This document shows, piece after piece, positions 58,533 to 64,000 of a DNA stretch of 64,000 bases (the stretch's first letter is position 1; each line of letters begins with the position of its first letter). The stretch covers positions 5,965 through 69,964 of the forward strand of contig MU278350.1 of assembly GCA_022385755.1 (NCBI GenBank), in the 5' to 3' direction. A program made the translations under genes and the position numbers. The stretch is from Trametopsis cervina. Its lineage: Eukaryota; Basidiomycota; Agaricomycetes; Polyporales; Irpicaceae. Below the pieces are notes generated by a model. That model searched no databases and was not told the DNA's origin. It saw nothing but the letters and a program-made list of their open reading frames with translations.

Positions 58533-58787
58533 CCTGGTGAAGATATATAATGCAGTACTATCACACAGAATATGGGACTAATAGACGATAGTTATCGTGT
58601 GGCCGGCCTCGGCCGGTGGCTCATAGTAACCTGATAGTATTAGACAGATGTCGATGAAATAGTGTTCAGTAATACAGTGGAGCAGAAAACATGTGTACAG
58701 GAGGCTTACCGCGAGCAGCCCTTCAACGTTATGATAATACTATCATGTGGCCGATGTAAGCATGATATGCCTCACCAATATTACACG

Positions 58788-59937
58788 TCGGCCGAGCAAC
58801 ATCAGTGTACAAGGTTATTATGATAAAATGAAAGTGAGTGGAGTGATAGCAAGCAGTACCGAGCGGCCGATATGAGCAGTATTACTTCAAGCACTGCTAT
58901 TGTTCGGCCGAGAAACACTGAGAAACAACGGTATTGGTAACCAATCAATATAAATCATTGGACAGTAAGTAGTAGTTACCGGCCGGTGTATTCAATACGT
59001 ACCAGATGGACACTACTGGTCGGCCGAGCATAATGATGCCACANNNNNNNNNNNNNNNNNNNNNNNNNNNNNNNNNNNNNNNNNNNNNNNNNNNNNNNNN
59101 NNNNNNNNNNNNNNNNNNNNNNNNNNNNNNNNNNNNNNNNNNNNNNNNNNNNNNNNNNNNNNNNNNNNNNNNNNNNNNNNNNNNNNNNNNNNNNNNNNNN
59201 NNNNNNNNNNNNNNNNNNNNNNNNNNNNNNNNNNNNNNNNNNNNNNNNNNNNNNNNNNNNNNNNNNNNNNNNNNNNNNNNNNNNNNNNNNNNNNNNNNNN
59301 NNNNNNNNNNNNNNNNNNNNNNNNNNNNNNNNNNNNNNNNNNNNNNNNNNNNNNNNNNNNNNNNNNNNNNNNNNNNNNNNNNNNNNNNNNNNNNNNNNNN
59401 NNNNNNNNNNNNNNNNNNNNNNNNNNNNNNNNNNNNNNNNNNNNNNNNNNNNNNNNNNNNNNNNNNNNNNNNNNNNNNNNNNNNNNNNNNNNNNNNNNNN
59501 NNNNNNNNNNNNNNNNNNNNNNNNNNNNNNNNNNNNNNCGAGCATAATGATGCCACACGAGTATCAGTACCGGACGATATAGGCAGTGCACACTACAGCG
59601 GTACTATATGTCGGCCGAGGAAACTTGCATCCAAGGATGTCAGTATCCAATGAATGCAGGTTGATTGACAGTAAGTAGTAGTTGTCGGCCGATGTATTCA
59701 ATACGTATCAGATGGACACTACTGGTCGGCCGAGCAAAATGACCCCGCACAAGCATTAATACCGCTACCAGTCGGCCGAGCATAATGACCCAAACATGAC
59801 TATCAATACCAGACGATATCGGGAGATCCATAGTAAGTGATACTGACCGATCAGTATAGACAATATTCACTGCAGCACTGTATTGTTCGGACGAAGAAGC
59901 CGACATGCGAGGGAATCAGCAGCAAATTGTCGGCCGA
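58788..59937. repeat. Satellite-like region with recurrent TCGGCCGA palindrome
   Basis: TCGGCCGA occurs nine times exactly in about 650 sequenced bases (58788, 58914, 59020, 59611, 59685, 59726, 59772, 59930 and, in the near form CTCGGCCGG, 58610), that is eight exact plus near variants. It is often followed by GCATAATGA. A block of about 85 bp (58959-59043) recurs at 59663-59750, sharing TATTCAATACGTA(C/T)CAGATG and GACACTACTGGTCGGCCGAG. No coding potential. Confidence 0.85.
59044..59538. other. Assembly gap (495 Ns)
   Basis: A run of N inside the satellite-like repeat. The last 19 bases before the gap and the first 19 after it are identical (CGAGCATAATGATGCCACA), so the contigs may overlap or the gap hides repeat copies. 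Any open frame crossing it is artificial. Confidence 0.98.
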
Positions 59938-60132
59938 GGTACATTATATGTCCTACCACACATCGCCTTCACGATCTACTTTCCGCACCTTCAATATCTA
60001 ATATCAAACTAACCACTAACAATATTCACGTTGTTCTTCTATTAATTATAGGTCACACTCACACCAACCCATTTTAAGCATGTGCAATTGCAGAATTATT
60101 CACAACAGACAGGAGAATTGCTAATGTAAATT
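59938..60132. other. Spacer right of the repeat region
   Basis: AT-rich and without gene signal; probably the 3' flank of the minus-strand gene that ends at 60133. Confidence 0.4.
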
Positions 60133-63024
60133 TTACAAGGCCCAGCCCCATTGAACGGACGTTATCCCACGACGAGTAAAAGCATGGCCTGTAGTTTGAA
60201 CAGACATCTCACCGGTGTGATGTGATGGTTCTGTTTGAACACCTACCGAACACAATTAGCTTGGTGTAAACTATGAAGACTCTACACCACGTACCAATGC
60301 TAACCACATCACGTGAAGCCGTCTGCACAGCCATCGTCCGGCGCGCGTTACTGACAGCTGGCTGCACACCAGATTCCACGCCATGGCCCTGGACAGCATC
60401 CATACCCACACTGGATCTCCGCGACACCGGCTGACCGACTTCGGCCTGCTTCGTTGCAGCCGGTCGAGCCACCACAGGATCCCTGGTGTCCTCTGCACCT
60501 TCTTCCAGACTCTGCATGGCTGGCACTGGGGCATCCGACCTCTCTGAGGCTGGCCCGGTAGGCAGTGGTGTCGATACATCCCCATTCTCCGATGGCATGG
60601 GGCCAGGAGTGGGGTCATTCATAACGACATCGTCAGCGGGGGCATCGGCGAGGCCGATCTCATCCACCTGCATAGGCGGCGATGCTTCATCTTCGGGGGT
60701 ATCGCCCGCATTTTCCGTTGAACGTTGCCGGCTTTGAGGCCTCTCGGAGTCCTCAGCCGGCAATGCCCTACCATCTCCGGTTTCCCAAGCTAATAATTTG
60801 TAAATACTTAACAACATGATGGTCACAGGTGATATTGCTTACCTTCACCATACTTGTCGCACAGTTGCTCAGGAGTATGTACTACATGGTCATGGGTGGT
60901 CAATAGATATCGCTGTAATTTTAAAGAACTTACCGATATCCCAATCTTCATCACTTGGCTGACGGAAACGGAAGCGAGGATGACGGCGTGAGCCTGGACG
61001 GCTGTTGTGCTCCTCAAGCTCTGCACTGCTGATCTCGAACTCAGACGTCCCATTCACCCCAGTGCGATGCTGGCGGTCCGTGATGTATACGACCGGTGTG
61101 GAAGGTAGAGCCTTCTTCGGAGGGGTTACCTTCTTTCTGCCGGCAGCAGCCTTTGCACGCGTGAACGGCCCACTGTTTGCTTCTGTACGGGGTGTTGCCT
61201 GTGGCTGGGATGGACCTTGCGCCTTGGAACCCTTGGGCCGATTTTTGAGCCACCAGCGAACAGTCACCTCTCCATCAGTGAATTCGGCCTCGCTATCCTC
61301 CGGAGCAGCTTCGTTCTGGCTGGGGTGACGGTTTTCGGCCATCAACGCTGCATCTTCCACAGATGTGGGTAGCACCAGCTTCTTTGCACGCCTGTCTTCG
61401 CCAACCTTCAAGAGAAGGATCATGCACTTGATGACCTCTGTAGATGACTTCGTGCCTGGAGTAAACGAAGGCGGCAAGTTGCACCGCATCTTCAGCCTAA
61501 TACACCGGACGCAACGTGCGCTTGACGTTGGATCGCGAGGGTTGAGGTAAAAGTAGCAACGGTGGCGGACACGCCGGCCCGCCATGCAATGAGAACATAG
61601 GATCGGCTACGGTTGGTATCAGTTCAGAATCTGTCTGAGTACAATATTTGCGACATACCGCGAGCGTCAGGCCTTTATGCCAGTCCTCCTCTGTCACCTC
61701 ACGTGCGACAAGCTCGGCCATGCGTGCCAGCTGCGCTTTGGTGAGCCCTCGATCGGGGCTGGGAGTCCTTCGGCGGGCAACCCGAGCTGCGTGCTTGTCA
61801 GGAAACGGTGGAGACAGCTCATGGTGGTGGTAACGCACCTCGTCTAACTGGTCTGGGTCCCTTTGTGCGTCGTGCTCGCGGTCTAGGGCGCGGGACCTCG
61901 CTTTCGTCATCTGTCGTAGCAACCGCCTTCTTTGCACGCTTTGTCGGCTTCTTCCTGGCCGACTTGAGGGCCGGCCGACTATCTGTGTCGCTCTGACCGG
62001 CCGTTGTTGTTGAGTTTGATCGGCCACGCTTGGGCCTCGCTCTGGGATGTTTGCGGCTAGTATCTGAACACGGGTTAGGATAGAATTCATACCTCCGGAG
62101 TCGTGCACATACCGGTAGTCATACCCTCGTCGTCTGCGTCATCAGCAGGTGGAGGGGTCCGGCTTGCACGCGCGCCCGATGAACTACCATATTTCAGGCT
62201 GCGGTATGTGCTTGCATCTGCATCCTGGTCAATACAACACGCACGCAACGTATGGAAAGCAGACTTGCCGGTTATCAAACCCTCATCATCGGTCTCCTCA
62301 CCAGAGACCGCATTGCCGGAGGCCCTTTGTCCCCTTGGAATAGCAGCCTTGCCCTTTTTGCCCTTATGTGTAGGCGGGCTCTGGCGACTGGCCCGTAATT
62401 GTGACCCGCCCTCACCTTGTGACCGGTCCATTGTAATACGATCCTCGGCATCTTGCAAATTGTGAGTGCTCACGGCATTTTTGCCCCGACTACGCAGGAT
62501 TCTACCGTCCCCGGATGGGCCTTCGTTGACGGCAGGCTCAGGTGATGAGGAATGGGAACGAGGTGTGAACTCTAAAGATTAATTTATCGGCATGTAATGT
62601 GGCTAGAGGTCAATCACATACCTTCCCACCAGAGTTCGCCCAACGCTTCCAAGTCCTCCTGGCGCACAATCGGCCGTCCGTCACTGAGCCGAAAATCGTA
62701 CCGTCTGATTCGGTCATCATTTGGCGATATAGCGTGAGCGTCGGGCCATCGGCCCTCCCTGCTTGCATCTTGGAGCTCCAGGGAGGCACTGATTGCCAAC
62801 CCATAAACGATCACCGTTTTGTAACCATTCCACAATTTTATTATAACCCGCTAGTTGACTTGAGTTAGATCTGCATGAGGCAAGTGAACAAAACATACCG
62901 CTTCTTGCGACATCCGGTACCAGTAATACTTCATCCGTTCTTGCGGCACGCTATTGACCACCGCAAGCCCAGCCAGGATGCGAACGGTAGCGACGTTCAT
63001 GCGAAGTTGGACGTTGCTGGCCAT
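60133..63024 (-). CDS. Low-complexity protein with CxxC cysteine cluster
   Basis: Starts MASNVQLRMNVATVRILAGL at 63024. About seven introns (near 62895-62822, 62630-62574, 62112-62060, 61659-61607, 60934-60870, 60840-60790, 60290-60240) give one frame of about 720 residues ending TSVQWGWAL at 60133. Visible: YWYRMSQEA; DAHAISPNDDRIRRYDFRLS then DLEALGELWWE; a long basic, disordered middle; LTKAQLARMAELVAREVTEE then DWHKGLTLA. A cysteine cluster follows (PILCSHCMAGRRVRHRCYFY with SSARCVRCIRLKMRC), matching the C-x2-C...C, C-x2-C...C spacing of a zinc-binding module frequent in basidiomycete genes of unknown role. The C-terminal 200 residues are acidic/proline-rich. Its position beside satellite DNA and a transposon suggests fast-evolving or element-linked origin. 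Family not known to me. Confidence 0.6.
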
Positions 63025-63349
63025 GACAAGGAGAGACAGGGGAGTAGTGTAATTTGAGATGTGAGGGTGGCGTAGGTCAAGTAGAAGATGAAGACAAGAG
63101 AGAAGTTGCGCCGTGCCAAGTCTCACATTTTGATGCGAGATCGCCGTCTGAGATTGCGGTCGGCCGGCCGCGTCACGTGACCGGCGAACTCATCGGCCAA
63201 ACGCTGAATGCTTGGATCCATTTCTGACTTCATCACAGAATAAGAATGCCATCCGGTACGCCATTTTTCCATTCTTAAATAGTTTCAGGACGGGAAAGCA
63301 CTCACATACGGAGTAGATAACCATCTCACACAGGAATTCGGTAGAGTAT
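63025..63349. other. Divergent promoter region
   Basis: Shared upstream region of the two right-hand genes. It contains CGGTCGGCCGGCCG (about 63159-63172), which is close to the palindrome of the nearby repeat region. No clear TATA box. Confidence 0.45.
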
Positions 63350-64000
63350 ATGACTCAACCGGCCGGCAAGAAACACAATATGGGCTGCTCACTGATGGCA
63401 CCAACTTCTGGGTTTCGCGAGGTATGTACTGTACAACGTAGTGTCAATCACGGGTATTTAATCGTATGAAATGTAGATTCATTGTCAGATGAAACCCCTG
63501 CGACTTTCCCCCTGCCAGCCGATGTCGCCCCAGTGGCCTCACAGATATCTGATGGCAATAATCAGATGGAGGAGGTTGTATTCGTCGACTCTCCTCTTCC
63601 TGCCTTTCATCAAGATTCGAGCAGCGATGACGAACCGATGAAGGATACACATCTCACCTCGGCCTGGGATGTACATGACCGCGACCGGTCGGGGAATGTC
63701 TCAACAGTGTCGCGCGATTCTCCTTTTCCACCAGGTAACGAGTTCGACCCGCATCGATTGAAAAGTTGATAACGTAGCAAGGAATACAGGTAACCACAAC
63801 TCAAATAACAATGTTCCTCACTCCGCCATGCCAATATGGCGTCCAACATCCATCCCTCCGGCAGCAGGCCAAAGCAACGAGCACAACGTCTCGCTCTCAG
63901 GGAACACTGAGGTTCAGGTCGGCCTTGCACTCTCACCAATGCCTGAGTTTGGAGACCGGTTCGTCTCTCCGGTAGCCGGCCACGAGAGTGGGAAACTCGT
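63350..64000 (+). CDS. Partial hypothetical protein running off the window
   Basis: The 5' end of an unrecognised gene. A candidate start MTQPAGKKHNMGCSL (63350) leads to a donor at 63421, but the acceptor at 63477 does not keep that frame, so the true start is unclear. The reliable part begins near 63480 (SDETPATFPLPADVAPVASQ) and is acidic with SSSDDEPMKD. An intron at about 63736-63789 (donor GTAACG) joins PFPPG to NHNSNNNVPHSAMPIWRPTS, which stays open to the window edge (FVSPVAGHESGKLV). The protein is low-complexity and Ser/Pro/Asn-rich. It is divergently transcribed from the cysteine-cluster gene 325 bp away. No function can be assigned. Confidence 0.5.

Noticed and set aside
58945..59653. 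Long frames on both strands crossing 59044-59538
   Set aside because: They consist almost entirely of translated Ns; only the short flanks are real and those are repeat DNA.
58788..59937. CRISPR-like reading of the spaced palindromes
   Set aside because: Spacing is irregular, the repeat is 8 bp, and the genome is eukaryotic.

Overview
The window reads as nuclear DNA from an Agaricomycete (mushroom-forming basidiomycete), most likely a wood-decaying polypore-like species. Almost every gene can be rebuilt only by removing GT-AG introns, mostly 45-65 nt. Lineage markers are two DUF6534 membrane proteins, a DUF6593 protein, a DUF4112 protein, an apparent AA14 lytic polysaccharide monooxygenase (a family known from white-rot fungi) and a cysteine-rich single-pass membrane protein of basidiomycete type. 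The species assignment is inference from gene families and intron style.

Layout. 1-3.3 kb: a broken family-2 glycosyltransferase and a gene-poor stretch. 3.6-13.3 kb: an NCS1 nucleobase permease, the AA14-like secreted enzyme, a serine-rich unknown, an acidic repeat protein and a DUF4112 protein. 14.3-32 kb: a dense housekeeping and regulatory block with an AT-hook/cysteine-cluster protein, a transketolase-family enzyme, homogentisate 1,2-dioxygenase, a zinc-finger-like protein, a long coiled-coil protein built on a 46-residue repeat, and a membrane-anchored protein kinase. 33-45 kb: two DUF6534 genes in opposite orientation flank the mRNA export factor Rae1/Gle2, an intron-containing tRNA-Arg(CCG) and a small conserved-looking gene; the cysteine-rich membrane protein follows. 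45.7-53 kb: a DUF6593 gene and a tandem pair of F-box paralogues.

53.6-64 kb is the accessory part. It holds a complete hAT-superfamily DNA transposon (53586-57376) with 8-bp target-site duplication, terminal inverted repeats, subterminal repeat motifs and a transposase whose exons all join in frame. A possible older hAT relic, a CT microsatellite and a satellite-like region follow; nine exact copies of the palindrome TCGGCCGA surround a run of Ns in that region. A low-complexity gene with a CxxC cysteine cluster and the start of a gene leaving the window complete it.

The genes do not form an evident biosynthetic cluster or shared pathway; the order looks like ordinary fungal synteny with local duplication and one transposon insertion. 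No CRISPR array, operon or prokaryotic system is present or expected. Exon boundaries were assigned by eye from reading frame and splice signals, so individual junctions may be off. The firmest calls are the hAT element, homogentisate dioxygenase, transketolase, Rae1, the NCS1 permease and the tRNA.
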